A DNA stretch of 64,000 nt from Microvirga makkahensis (lineage in GTDB: Bacteria; Pseudomonadota; Alphaproteobacteria; Rhizobiales; Beijerinckiaceae), in the NCBI RefSeq assembly GCF_009830105.1, contig NZ_WURB01000022.1, positions 1 through 64,000 on the forward strand, read 5' to 3'. The position numbers were made by a program, and so were the translations under genes. This document shows, in pieces, positions 41,302 through 51,040 of this stretch. Below the pieces are notes generated by a model. The model did not search any database. It was not told the DNA's origin and saw only the letters and a list, made by a program, of their open reading frames with translations. The first letter of the stretch is position 1, and each line of letters begins with the position of its first letter.

Positions 41302-43629
41302 TTATGCAGCCGCGTCCGCGAGGGCGATGTGGGCGTTCGTGGCTTCCGCAAGCGGCAGGTGGACGAGAACGATGGTGCCGACGCCTTCCTGACTCTTGAT
41401 GCGAAGACTGCCACCGTGAAGTTCGGCGAGGGAGCGGGCGATGGCAAGGCCGAGACCAGACCCTTTGTAGCTCTTCGAGAACTCGGTCTCAACCTGCTCG
41501 AAGGGCTGCCCGAGTTTGTGCAGCGCGTGGTCGGGAATGCCGATTCCGTTATCCTCGACATAGATGTTGACCGCGCCGCCCGCGAGGCGGGTGCGCACTG
41601 TGATGCAGCCGCCCTCGCTCGTGAATTTCGTCGCATTCTGGAGAAGGTTCACGAGGATCTGGTGGAGCGCGCGCTCGTCGGCCGGGACAACGATGTCCTC
41701 TGGCGTCACGTCGACATTCACCGAGAGGTTCTTGGCCTTGGTCTGCTCGCTGACGAGCTTCAGCGCACGCTGGATCGACGCGTGAACCTCCAACGGCTGC
41801 TTCTTGAGAGTGGTGCGGCCGGCCTCGATCCTCGACATGTCGAGAATATCGTTGATGACGGACAGGAGATATTCGCCGCTCGAGCGGATATCCGCGCAGT
41901 ATTCCTCGTATTTCTCCGATCCCAGCGATCCGAAGATGCCGCTCTGCATGACCTCGGCGAAGCCGATGATGGCGTTCAGCGGAGTGCGCAGCTCATGGCT
42001 CATGTTGGCCAGGAATTCCGATTTGGCGCGGTTGGCGCTCTCGGCCTGGGCTTTCTGGTCGAGGTAGCGCTCGGCGAGATCCGCAAGCTGCTGCGTCTGG
42101 GCCTCGAGCTTCTGACGCGACTGCTTGAGGTCGAGAACTGTTGCGATGAGTTCCTTCTCGGACTCGACCAAGCGGTGTTCATGACGCTTGAGAGCCGTGA
42201 TGTCCGTGCCCACCGACACATAACCGCCGTCCTTCGTGCGGCGCTCGTTGATCTGGAGCCATCGGCCGTCCTGGAGGCGTGCCTCGAAGGTTCGCGCACC
42301 CACATCCTGCTGCTCGCGGCGCAGGAACTGGTGCTGCACTTCCGGCGGACGGCCCAGCGCCATGACTTCTGCATAGGACTTGCCCTGCAGGTTGGCATTG
42401 GCTGGCAGCTCGTGGAGCTTCTGGAACTTCGAATTGCAAAGCACGAGATTGTTGTTGGCATCCCACAGCACGAAGGCTTCGGAGATCGCCTCAATGGCAT
42501 CGTGCAGCCGCGCGTCCGCGCGGGCGGTCTTCTCTTCGAGGCCGCGCTGTTCGGTGACGTCCACGGCGATGCCGACGAGGTGGCTTGCTGCGTCGTCGGG
42601 ATCGTTCATCAGCTCTGCGCGGGCACGCAGCCAGACCCAGTCGCCCGTGATGCTGCGGATGCGGAACTCATAATCCACGAGAGACGTGGTGGCGGAAGCC
42701 AGTTGCTCGGCGAGTGTGTAGAGGTCCTGATCCTCGGGATGAATCATGGCGTTGACTTCGCCGAAAGAAAGGAACTCGTCCTGTCGCTCGTAGCCGAGCA
42801 GTTCGTACATGGAGTCGGACCAATAGATGCGTCCACGGCCGATATCCCAGTCCCACAGGCCGCAGCGGCCACGGTTCAGCGCCGAGTCGATCCGGTCGCG
42901 CACTTTCTCGCATACTTCGTCGGCGGCGCGTGCGCGGTTGGCCTGCATCATGTAGGCGACGCCGATGCCGAGGAGCACCACGATCGTCGCGCCGAGCAGG
43001 GAAACGTGTCCGATGGTGCGCGTCCACCAACCGGACAGGACGTGGGGCAGGGGCTGAATGATGGCGATCTGGCCCGAGGAGGCCGGAAGCGCGCGCACGG
43101 TCGCGATGCCCTCGTTGCCGCCGGCCAGCTTGATCGTCATCACGCCTGCACGGTCGGCAAACAGGGCCAGGGGCTGAGCATCGCCGAGGACCTCCGACAA
43201 TCTACGCGGTGCGGTATCGGTTTGCGGGTACGTGGCGAGAACCGCGCCTGATTTGTCGACGAGAAGGAGGCTGCGCCTGTGGCTCAGGGCAGCCGCCGGC
43301 ATCTCCTTGGCGAGCGCATCGAGTTGCGCTGCGGCCTGCTCACGGTCGGCGGGGATGCGATAACTGGCGAGCTTAGCGGCCGAAAGCGAGGCAATGATGT
43401 CGATGTCCTGAATGGCATCGAGCATCGTGTCGCGGCGGCCGTCACGGATCTGCACCCAAGCGCTGCCGACCAGAGTTACGAGAAAAAGAATGAGAACGGC
43501 TGGAACGGCAAGTCTAAGCAGGGATTCGTATTGCTCAAGCCGACGATAAGCCGGGTTCGCATCCGAACGTGCTACCCCCAGAATCGTACCCGCGCGTGCG
43601 GATACGCATGCGGTCACCGCCCCCGCCAT
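41302..43629 (-). CDS. pleC: PleC-like cell-cycle sensor histidine kinase
   Basis: The protein has 775 residues. TM1 lies about 40-60 (LLRLAVPAVLILFLVTLVG), a periplasmic domain of about 170 residues follows, then TM2 (about 215-235, VSLLGATIVVLLGIGVAYMM) and two PAS domains (about 260-375 and 385-495). The kinase core has FLANMSHELRTPLNAIIGFAEVM with the phospho-His, N-box LVNLLQNATKFTSEGG, and YKGSGLGLAIARSLAELHGGSL. This core is the PleC/DivJ type that acts on DivK. Position next to glnE agrees with the pleC locus I remember in Sinorhizobium. GGAGGGAG precedes the ATG; an inverted repeat (43662-43669 / 43684-43691) lies in the leader. Confidence 0.82.
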   Translation of the reverse strand: MAGAVTACVSARAGTILGVARSDANPAYRRLEQYESLLRLAVPAVLILFLVTLVGSAWVQIRDGRRDTMLDAIQDIDIIASLSAAKLASYRIPADREQAAAQLDALAKEMPAAALSHRRSLLLVDKSGAVLATYPQTDTAPRRLSEVLGDAQPLALFADRAGVMTIKLAGGNEGIATVRALPASSGQIAIIQPLPHVLSGWWTRTIGHVSLLGATIVVLLGIGVAYMMQANRARAADEVCEKVRDRIDSALNRGRCGLWDWDIGRGRIYWSDSMYELLGYERQDEFLSFGEVNAMIHPEDQDLYTLAEQLASATTSLVDYEFRIRSITGDWVWLRARAELMNDPDDAASHLVGIAVDVTEQRGLEEKTARADARLHDAIEAISEAFVLWDANNNLVLCNSKFQKLHELPANANLQGKSYAEVMALGRPPEVQHQFLRREQQDVGARTFEARLQDGRWLQINERRTKDGGYVSVGTDITALKRHEHRLVESEKELIATVLDLKQSRQKLEAQTQQLADLAERYLDQKAQAESANRAKSEFLANMSHELRTPLNAIIGFAEVMQSGIFGSLGSEKYEEYCADIRSSGEYLLSVINDILDMSRIEAGRTTLKKQPLEVHASIQRALKLVSEQTKAKNLSVNVDVTPEDIVVPADERALHQILVNLLQNATKFTSEGGCITVRTRLAGGAVNIYVEDNGIGIPDHALHKLGQPFEQVETEFSKSYKGSGLGLAIARSLAELHGGSLRIKSQEGVGTIVLVHLPLAEATNAHIALADAAA

Positions 43630-43749
43630 GCGATGCTCCCTCCGGAACCGTTACTGTCCTCATTCGGAGGACGTGCCGCATCTCTCCGAATCACCATCAA
43701 TAGAATCACGGGCAGGTGATTTGTCTAGCTATGGAGCCTCTTTGGTTAA

Positions 43750-43784
43750 TAAAAAATTCTCATCCCCCTCATTATCTGGGGATA
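43750..43784 (-). terminator. Possible terminator of pepN
   Basis: ATCCCC (43762-43767) can pair with GGGGAT (43778-43783), and a T-run appears on the minus strand beyond (complement of 43751-43756). A five-base gap between stem and T-run makes it imperfect. Confidence 0.45.
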
Positions 43785-43828
43785 GTTCGGGATAACCCGT
43801 GGCGGCGCTCGGCACCGCAGGCGTGCTG

Positions 43829-46480
43829 CTAGGCTGTTGAGCTTTCTTCAAGAGACCGATTCACGATGTCTCCTACGTCGCGGGAAAGATTCGGTTTTTG
43901 GGCGATCGACTGCAATGCGCGGCGCGCGTGAGAGCGCCGCGTTGGTTCCATCATCCTCCACGTGCTGAAAGCGGTGAGCAATCTTGATGCAAGCTGGGGA
44001 TTCAACTCGTCGGCGCGTAGCACGATGGAGGCTACGAATGCGTAGCCGGCCCCATCGGCACGGTTGAACTGCACCTGATTGAGCATCGCGAAGTTGCCGA
44101 TCAGTGAGCGCACGCGGTTGGGGTTGTTGATCGAGAAAGCGGGGTGCTCCATCAGACGCTTCACGCGCTCGAGCGTCGTGTCCTCCGGAATTGCGGCCTG
44201 CAGTGTGAACCACTTGTCGATCACGAGTGGTTCGCTGCGGTAACGTTCCTCGAAGGCTGCAATGGCGTTCTCGCGCACCATGCCGGGAATCGTCATAAGG
44301 ACGCTCAGCGACGCCAGCCGGTCGGTCATGTTGCTGGCCGTCTCGAATTGTGTGCTTGCGAGCTGCTCTCCTGTCCGCAGATCTGCTGCGGCCAGAAGAT
44401 CGAGCGCGGCATTGCGCAGTGCTCTTCGACCTGCGCTCGCCGCATCCGGACTGTAGGACTCCGTTTGCGCAAGGGAGCGATGGAAATCCAACAGTTGCTC
44501 GCGGCAGGCATTCCCGAGGTGCCGGCGCATGGCCTTGCGAGCACGATGGATCGCATCAGGATCCACCTCCTTTCCGATTTCCTGGGCGACATCGGCTTCG
44601 CTGGGCAGCGTCAGAGCAAGCGCGGCGAAAGCAGGATCGCGCAAGGCGTCCGTTTCAATGAATGCGCAGAGGGCAGAGGACAGGGAAGCCATTTCCTCGT
44701 CGCTCACCGGGGTACCTGTCGACAGCGAGACAAGAAGGCGCATCGCAACCGTCTGAGCCGCTTGCCAACGGTTGAAGGCATCCGTGTCGTGCCGCAGCAG
44801 TACAAGGAGCTCATCGTTCGAAAGGTCCAGGGAAACCTTCACGGGAGCCGAGAAGCCGCGGAAGACCGACGGGACAGGCCGTGAGGCGACGCCCGTGAAC
44901 GTGATGCTGTCCTCCGTTTTGTCGAGGACGAACACGCCGCGGGAGTTCACGCGCTCGCAATGGGCGTCCATCGGCTGTCCGTCCTGGGTCACGAGACCGA
45001 GTGCGATGGGAACCACCAGCGGCTCCTTCGTCGGCTGGCCAGGCGTCGGAGGGGTCTGCTGCCTGAGGTCGAGCCGGTACATTTTCGCAGCTTCGTCATG
45101 GTGGCCGTGAACGCTCACGCGCGGCGTGCCGGATTGCGCATACCAACGGGCGAAGTGAGACAGGTCCCGGCCGGTAACGTCGGCAAAGGCCTTCAGGAAA
45201 TCCTCGACCGTAGCGGCCCTGCCGTCGCAGCGGTCGTAATAGAGATCCATGCCGCGCCTGAAGTCCTCGTCTCCGATGATAGTCTTGAGCATCCGGACGA
45301 TCTCGGCGCCCTTTTCGTACACGGTTGCGGTGTAGAAGTTGTTGATCTCGCGGTATTGGATCGGCCGCACAGGATGGGCGAGGGGGCTCGAATCCTCCAG
45401 GAACTGCCGCGATCTCAGAGCCTTCACCTCAGCGATGCGATGCACGGGGCGCGATCGTTCGTCGGACGAGAACTCCTGGTCGCGGAAGACCGTCAGACCT
45501 TCCTTCAGGCAGAGCTGGAACCAATCGCGGCAGGTCACGCGATTGCCGGACCAGTTGTGAAAGTACTCGTGAGCGATGATCGCTTCGATATTCGCATAAT
45601 CGGAGTCCGTCGCGGTCTCCGGGCTCGCCAGCACGTATTTGTCGTTGAAGATGTTGAGGCCCTTGTTTTCCATCGCCCCCATGTTGAAGTCCGACACCGC
45701 GACGATGCTGAATACGTCCAGGTCGTATTCCCGTCCGAAGACCTGCTCGTCCCAGATCATGGATCGCTCGAGAGCATCGAGCGCATAACCGGCGCGATCT
45801 TCCTTTCCGGGCTCCACGTAGACCGCGATGTCCACCTCGCGCCCGCTCATGGTCGTGAAAGTCTTGGAGACACGGCCGAGGCGTCCGCCCACGAGCGCAA
45901 AGAGGTAGGACGGCTTCGGGAACGGGTCGTGCCAGACAGCGTAGTGCCGGCCCGTGCCCTCGACGAAGCCGCTCTCGACCGGATTGCCGTTGCCGAGCAG
46001 AACCGGAGCTTCTTCGTATTCGGCTTCGATGCGGGTGGTATAGACGGCCAGCACATCAGGGCGGTCGAGGAAATAGGTGATGCGCCTGAATCCTTCAGCC
46101 TCGCATTGCGTGCAGTAATTGCCGCTGGACCTGTAGAGACCCATGAGCTTGGTGTTCGCCGTCGGATTGATCTCAGTTTCGATGGTAAGCCGGAACGAGT
46201 GCTGCGGCGGCTGAGAGATCGTGAGGGATTCAGGATTCGCCTCGAACTCGCCGGCCTCCAGCGTCCGGTCGTCGAGAGCGATCGCCTTCAGGTTCACCTC
46301 GTCGCCGTCGAGGACCAGAGGGACGTCCGAGCGCCCGGACGGGTTGGGCCGCACCGACAGCGTCGCCGTCACCTTCGTGGCCGTCGGATGAAGTCTGAAG
46401 TCCAGCTCGACCTTGTCGATCAGGAAATCGCTGGGCCGGTAATCCTCAAGGCGGACAATCTGAGCGACGTCGGTGCGCAT
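43829..46480 (-). CDS. pepN: Aminopeptidase N (M1 family)
   Basis: This cytoplasmic zinc aminopeptidase has 883 residues, the usual bacterial length. The substrate-binding GAMEN motif is at about 268-272 (MGAMENKGLN). The zinc site is HEYFHNWSGNR (His304, Glu305, His308), with the third ligand Glu327 in LKEGLT. A C-terminal helical domain follows (IAAFEERYRSEPLVIDKWF, then HPAFSINNPNRVRSLIGNFA), as in E. coli PepN. The start at 46480 was chosen because the protein begins there in family style (MRTDVAQIVRLEDYRPSDF). A longer frame adds 61 unrelated residues. Confidence 0.95.
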   Translation of the reverse strand: MRTDVAQIVRLEDYRPSDFLIDKVELDFRLHPTATKVTATLSVRPNPSGRSDVPLVLDGDEVNLKAIALDDRTLEAGEFEANPESLTISQPPQHSFRLTIETEINPTANTKLMGLYRSSGNYCTQCEAEGFRRITYFLDRPDVLAVYTTRIEAEYEEAPVLLGNGNPVESGFVEGTGRHYAVWHDPFPKPSYLFALVGGRLGRVSKTFTTMSGREVDIAVYVEPGKEDRAGYALDALERSMIWDEQVFGREYDLDVFSIVAVSDFNMGAMENKGLNIFNDKYVLASPETATDSDYANIEAIIAHEYFHNWSGNRVTCRDWFQLCLKEGLTVFRDQEFSSDERSRPVHRIAEVKALRSRQFLEDSSPLAHPVRPIQYREINNFYTATVYEKGAEIVRMLKTIIGDEDFRRGMDLYYDRCDGRAATVEDFLKAFADVTGRDLSHFARWYAQSGTPRVSVHGHHDEAAKMYRLDLRQQTPPTPGQPTKEPLVVPIALGLVTQDGQPMDAHCERVNSRGVFVLDKTEDSITFTGVASRPVPSVFRGFSAPVKVSLDLSNDELLVLLRHDTDAFNRWQAAQTVAMRLLVSLSTGTPVSDEEMASLSSALCAFIETDALRDPAFAALALTLPSEADVAQEIGKEVDPDAIHRARKAMRRHLGNACREQLLDFHRSLAQTESYSPDAASAGRRALRNAALDLLAAADLRTGEQLASTQFETASNMTDRLASLSVLMTIPGMVRENAIAAFEERYRSEPLVIDKWFTLQAAIPEDTTLERVKRLMEHPAFSINNPNRVRSLIGNFAMLNQVQFNRADGAGYAFVASIVLRADELNPQLASRLLTAFSTWRMMEPTRRSHARRALQSIAQKPNLSRDVGDIVNRSLEESSTA

Positions 46481-46677
46481 CGGCTTCTCACTTTGAAACT
46501 TGATTGCATTCAGGGCGGATTGGACGGTCAGGGCCAAGATTGTCTGAAGGGACGGGCAATAGAAATCATGCGCACTTGGTCGATTCCAAGGCTTTTTCCG
46601 CAGGGTTAAAGCATAAGCCTTGATCTCTACGCCAAATGCGCCATCACCGTGAACCAGGCTCATATAGGAGATGGTCT

Positions 46678-47118
46678 ATGGAATACCTCCACACGATGGT
46701 CCGGGTTTCGAACCTGGAGCAATCCCTCGATTTCTTCTGCAATAAGTTCGGCCTCGTCGAGGTTCGCCGGATCGAGAACGAAAAGGGGCGCTTCACCCTG
46801 GTGTTCCTGGCTGCTCCCGGTGATGTGGAGAAGGCCAAGGAAACAAAGGCCCCGCTTCTGGAGCTGACCTACAACTGGGACGAGCACGAATATTCCGGCG
46901 GACGGAATTTCGGCCATCTCGCCTATCGGGTCGACGACATCTACGAGACCTGCCGGAGGCTGATGGATGCCGGCGTCACCATCAATCGTCCACCCCGCGA
47001 CGGGTACATGGCCTTCATCAAGACCCCCGACAACATTTCCATCGAACTGCTGCAGCGCGGCGAACCCAAGCCCGTTCAGGAGCCCTGGGCGTCCATGGCG
47101 AACACGGGCACCTGGTAA
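46678..47118 (+). CDS. gloA: Lactoylglutathione lyase (glyoxalase I)-like protein
   Basis: The protein has 146 residues in two beta-alpha-beta-beta-beta modules. The metal ligands expected are present: His in YLHTMVRV, Glu in LLELTYNWD, His in [10 protein letters not shown] and Glu in ISIELLQ. It converts the methylglyoxal-glutathione hemithioacetal to S-lactoylglutathione. The extension [18 protein letters not shown] is typical of alphaproteobacterial members. ATG follows ATAGGAGATGG. It diverges from pepN; the 197-base shared spacer shows no clear motif. Confidence 0.9.
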   Translation: MEYLHTMVRVSNLEQSLDFFCNKFGLVEVRRIENEKGRFTLVFLAAPGDVEKAKETKAPLLELTYNWDEHEYSGGRNFGHLAYRVDDIYETCRRLMDAGVTINRPPRDGYMAFIKTPDNISIELLQRGEPKPVQEPWASMANTGTW

Positions 47119-47175
47119 GAGAGTTTCACGAACCCGGGCGAAGAGGCCTCTTGGCGAAAGGCACTTGCTCCGTCA

Positions 47176-47209
47176 TTCTTCCCGGCCCACCATAGCTGGC
47201 CGGGAAGAA
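47176..47209. terminator. Inverted repeat / terminator-like hairpin before xdhA
   Basis: TTCTTCCCGGCC (47176-47187) and GGCCGGGAAGAA (47198-47209) form a perfect 12-bp stem with a 10-base loop. There is no long T-run, but the T-rich arms could end transcription in either direction. Confidence 0.55.
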
Positions 47210-47226
47210 CCCGGCGGAGGAAGACC

Positions 47227-48708
47227 TTGACACGAGACGCAATCCGCTTCTGGCGGAATGGACAGCCCATCGAGGTTTCTGGCTTTCACCCGCGCACCAC
47301 ACTCCTGGATTACCTGAGACTTCAGGAGCGCCGGGTCGGCACCAAGGAGGGTTGCGCCGAGGGCGATTGCGGAGCCTGCACCGTGGCGCTTGGCCGCGTA
47401 CGGGCCGGGCGCGTCCGTTACGAACCCGTCAATGCGTGCATCCTCCTGCTCGGCCAGGTCGATGGTGCGGAAGTCGTGACCGTCGAGGATCTGGCCTCGA
47501 CGGGCGAGCTGCACCCGGTTCAATCCGCCATGGTGACGCATCACGGATCACAATGCGGATTCTGTACCCCCGGGATCGTGATGAGTCTGTTCACGCTCTA
47601 TCACCAAGACGCGCGACCCTTGAGCCGCGAGCAAATCAACGACGCCCTCGCGGGGAATCTCTGCCGCTGCACGGGCTATCGCCCCATCGTCGATGCGGCC
47701 CTCGAGGCATGTACGGGCGAGCCTCGGGACGCGTTCGCACAGGCCGGTGAGGAGACCGCCCGTGCCCTCGCCGAATTGGCGGATGGCCAGGATATCCTCA
47801 TCGGCAACGACGTCTGCTTCTTCGCCGCGCCCGCGAGCGAGGCGTCGCTGGCGGCACTTTATGCGCAGCATCCCGATGCGACGCTGGTCGCCGGCTGCAC
47901 CGATGTTGGGCTCTGGATCACGAAGGGGATGGCGGAGATCGAGAAGATCATCTGGATCGGCCGCATCACCGGTATCAGCCGGATCGAGGATGGCGAAGAT
48001 AAGCTGACGGTCGGCGCGACCGCTACTCACGCCGAGGCTTTCGCGAGGCTTGGCGCAATTGATCCCGACCTCGGCGAACTCGTCCGCCGCTTCGGCTCGG
48101 CCCAGGTGCGAGCCTCCGGAACCGTAGGCGGCAACATCGCGAACGGATCGCCCATCGGCGATCTCGCGCCCGCTCTCATTGCGCTGGACACCACGCTTGA
48201 GCTGCGCCAGGGCGAGAGCACGCGCGTTCTGCCTCTCGAGGATTTCTTCATCGCCTACCGCAAGCAGGATCGCCTGCCCGGCGAGTTCGTGCGTCGCGTG
48301 ACTGTGCCGAAACTGAAAGGCAATGAGGCCTTTCGCGCCTATAAGGTTTCCAAGCGCTTTGACGAGGACATCTCGGCGGTAATGGGCGCTTTCAGGTTCA
48401 CGCTCGACGGTCGCAGAATCGCCGGGGCCCGCATCGCGTTCGGCGGCATGGCGGGCATTCCGAAACGCGCCTTGCAGACGGAAGTCGCTCTCGCCGGGGT
48501 CTCTCTCGATGAGCCGTCGAGCTGGGGCGATGCGATGGCCGCAATCGCACGCGACTACCGGCCCCTCGATGATCACCGCGCCTCCGCGGCCTACCGTTCG
48601 ACCGTGGCCCGCAATCTCGTGTTCAAGGCCCTGAGCGAGACGGCTTCCGGCGAGACTCGCGCAACGCGAATCATTGGTCAGCGCGAAGCGCTTCACGCAG
48701 CGGAGTAG
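47227..48708 (+). CDS. xdhA: Xanthine dehydrogenase small subunit (FeS/FAD)
   Basis: The protein has 493 residues. The N-terminal plant-type [2Fe-2S] domain has EGCAEGDCGACTVALG. The second, helical [2Fe-2S] domain has QCGFCTPGIVMSL and GNLCRCTGYRPIVDAAL. The FAD domain (about 190-480) contains VAGCTDVGLWITKG and ASGTVGGNIANGSPIGDLAPALIALD. It accepts electrons from the molybdenum site in XdhB and passes them to NAD. TTG start; GGAGGAAG sits upstream. Confidence 0.95.
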   Translation: MTRDAIRFWRNGQPIEVSGFHPRTTLLDYLRLQERRVGTKEGCAEGDCGACTVALGRVRAGRVRYEPVNACILLLGQVDGAEVVTVEDLASTGELHPVQSAMVTHHGSQCGFCTPGIVMSLFTLYHQDARPLSREQINDALAGNLCRCTGYRPIVDAALEACTGEPRDAFAQAGEETARALAELADGQDILIGNDVCFFAAPASEASLAALYAQHPDATLVAGCTDVGLWITKGMAEIEKIIWIGRITGISRIEDGEDKLTVGATATHAEAFARLGAIDPDLGELVRRFGSAQVRASGTVGGNIANGSPIGDLAPALIALDTTLELRQGESTRVLPLEDFFIAYRKQDRLPGEFVRRVTVPKLKGNEAFRAYKVSKRFDEDISAVMGAFRFTLDGRRIAGARIAFGGMAGIPKRALQTEVALAGVSLDEPSSWGDAMAAIARDYRPLDDHRASAAYRSTVARNLVFKALSETASGETRATRIIGQREALHAAE

Positions 48709-48712
48709 GGCC

Positions 48713-51040
48713 ATGAACGCACCCACGAAACCTTTCGACACCGAGGCGCTTCGCTACGTCCGCCAGCCTCTGCCGCACGATTCCGGCCCCAAGCACGTCC
48801 AAGGTGTCGCGCAGTACATCGACGATATCCGCGAGCCCGAGGGTACGTTGCATATCGCCATCGGTCAGGCGCCGAGAGCGCGCGGGCGCCTCATCTCGCT
48901 CGACGTCTCCGCCGTCCGCAGCACGCCCGGCGTGGTGGCCGTTCTCACGATTGCCGACATCCCCGGCAAGAACGACGTGTCGCCTGCCTTCGGCGACGAT
49001 CCCCTGTTTGTCGACAGCGAGATCAGTTTTCTGGGGCAGGCCGTATTCGCCGTCGTCGCAACGAGCCGCGACATCGCGCGGCGCGCGGTGAAGAAGGCGG
49101 TGATGGAGATCGAGTCCGAGGTGCCGAGTGTCACCATCGAGGATGCGCTGGAGCGCGGCGAGACGGTGCTGCCGGATTATGCCTATGGGCGCGGCGACGC
49201 GGATGCTGCGGTCGCCGGTGCTCCCCACCGGCTCGAAGGACGGTTCCGTGTGGGCGGGCAGGAGCATTTCTATCTCGAAGGCCAGGTGGCCATGGCGATT
49301 CCCGGTGAGGACGGCGACATTCACGTCTATTCGTCGACCCAGCACCCGACGGAGGTGCAGCATGTGGTCGCCCGCGTTCTCGACATTCCCGATTCCTATG
49401 TGACCTGTGAAACCCGCCGCATGGGCGGCGGCTTCGGCGGCAAGGAGAGCCAGGCGACGCAATGGGCCGTCACGGCGTCCCTCGCCGCGCGCGTGACCGG
49501 GCGTCCATGCAAGATCCGCCTCGACCGCGACGACGATTTCATCCTCACCGGCAAGCGGCATGACTTCCGCTGCGACTGGCGTGTCGGATTCGACGACGAG
49601 GGGCGCATCCAGGGCTACGGCGTCGATCTCCTGGCTCGTTGCGGCTGTTCGGTGGACCTTTCCGCGGGCGTGGTCGACCGCGCCATGTTCCACGCGGACA
49701 ATGCTTACTGGATGCCCGCAGTCCGCGTCGCCTCGAAGCGGCTGAAGACCAATACGGTCTCCAACACCGCGTTCCGCGGCTTCGGCGGCCCGCAGGGCAT
49801 GCTCGCCATCGAGCATGTGATGGACCAGATCGCCTGGGCGACCGGGCGCGATCCGCTCGATGTGCGCTACGCCAACTTCTATCGTCCTGGCGAGAACCTC
49901 ACTCCCTACGGAATGGAGGTGGAGGAGACCGACACGCTCCACAACCTCGTGCGAACGCTCGAGGAGACGTCGAGCTATCGCGAGCGCCGCAAGGAGATCG
50001 CCGCGTTCAACGCTTCCTCGCAGATCATGAAGCGAGGCATTGCCCTGACTCCGGTGAAGTTCGGAATCAGCTTCACGCTCACCCACATGAACCAAGCGGG
50101 CGCGCTTGTGCATGTCTATCAAGACGGCTCCGTCCACCTGAACCACGGCGGCACGGAGATGGGTCAGGGGCTCTACATCAAGGTAGCGCAAGTCGTGGCG
50201 GAGGAATTCGGCATCGCCCTGGAGCGCGTTCGCATCACCGCGACGACCACCGCGAAGGTGCCCAATACCTCGCCGACGGCGGCCTCGTCGGGCTCCGATC
50301 TGAACGGTATGGCCGCGAAGATCGCGGCGGGAGCGATCAAGAAGCGCATGATCGTCCATGCCGCCGAGGTCTACGGCGTACCGGAGGACCAGATCGAATT
50401 TCGGGACGACCGCGTCTTCGTCGGCAACGAGAGCATTCCCTTCGATGCACTGGTGAAGCAATGCGTTCTGGCCCGTGTGCCGCTCTCGGAAGCCGGGCAT
50501 TACAAGACGCCGAAGATCACCTGGGATCGCGAGAAGGGAACAGGCCGCCCCTTCTTCTACTTCGCCTATGGCGCCGCCTGCTCGGAGGTGATCGTCGATA
50601 CGCTCACCGGCGAGAACCGGCTTCTGCGCACGGACATCCTTCATGACGTCGGACGCTCCATCAATCCGGCCATCGACGTCGGCCAGATCGAGGGCGGCTT
50701 CGTGCAGGGAATGGGCTGGCTCACCACGGAGGAGCTGGTGTTCGGCAGGGAAGGGCACCTGCTCACCCATGCGCCGTCCACCTACAAGATCCCGGTAGCC
50801 TCCGACGTGCCCGCCGATTTCCGCGTGTCGCTCTATCCCAACACCAACCGGGAGGAGACGATCTACCGCTCGAAGGCCGTGGGCGAGCCGCCGCTCATGC
50901 TGGCGAACAGCGTCTTCTGCGCCCTGGCCGATGCGATCCATTCGCTCGATCCCGTAAAGCCCGTGCCGCTGAACGCGCCCGCGACGCCCGAGGCGATCCT
51001 GCGCGCCTGCGAAGCTCTGCGGGGGAGGCCGATGGGGTGA
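48713..51040 (+). CDS. xdhB: Xanthine dehydrogenase large subunit (molybdenum-binding)
   Basis: The protein has 775 residues. The N-terminal aldehyde oxidase/xanthine dehydrogenase a/b hammerhead domain spans about 20-140. The molybdopterin domain has GQEHFYLEGQVAM, RRMGGGFGGKESQ, NTAFRGFGGPQGML, GGTEMGQGLYIKV and the active-site region GEPPLMLANSVF, where the catalytic Glu is expected in VGEPPL near the end. It is 4 bases after xdhA and overlaps xdhC. Confidence 0.95.
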   Translation: MNAPTKPFDTEALRYVRQPLPHDSGPKHVQGVAQYIDDIREPEGTLHIAIGQAPRARGRLISLDVSAVRSTPGVVAVLTIADIPGKNDVSPAFGDDPLFVDSEISFLGQAVFAVVATSRDIARRAVKKAVMEIESEVPSVTIEDALERGETVLPDYAYGRGDADAAVAGAPHRLEGRFRVGGQEHFYLEGQVAMAIPGEDGDIHVYSSTQHPTEVQHVVARVLDIPDSYVTCETRRMGGGFGGKESQATQWAVTASLAARVTGRPCKIRLDRDDDFILTGKRHDFRCDWRVGFDDEGRIQGYGVDLLARCGCSVDLSAGVVDRAMFHADNAYWMPAVRVASKRLKTNTVSNTAFRGFGGPQGMLAIEHVMDQIAWATGRDPLDVRYANFYRPGENLTPYGMEVEETDTLHNLVRTLEETSSYRERRKEIAAFNASSQIMKRGIALTPVKFGISFTLTHMNQAGALVHVYQDGSVHLNHGGTEMGQGLYIKVAQVVAEEFGIALERVRITATTTAKVPNTSPTAASSGSDLNGMAAKIAAGAIKKRMIVHAAEVYGVPEDQIEFRDDRVFVGNESIPFDALVKQCVLARVPLSEAGHYKTPKITWDREKGTGRPFFYFAYGAACSEVIVDTLTGENRLLRTDILHDVGRSINPAIDVGQIEGGFVQGMGWLTTEELVFGREGHLLTHAPSTYKIPVASDVPADFRVSLYPNTNREETIYRSKAVGEPPLMLANSVFCALADAIHSLDPVKPVPLNAPATPEAILRACEALRGRPMG

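Noticed and set aside
38365..43251. Very long frames opposite glnE and pleC
   Set aside because: They are by-products of GC-rich codon use. The sense-strand proteins are full-length family members with all motifs.
48671..50941. Long minus-strand frame across xdhB
   Set aside because: The plus strand encodes an intact XdhB; the antisense frame shows no recognisable domain.
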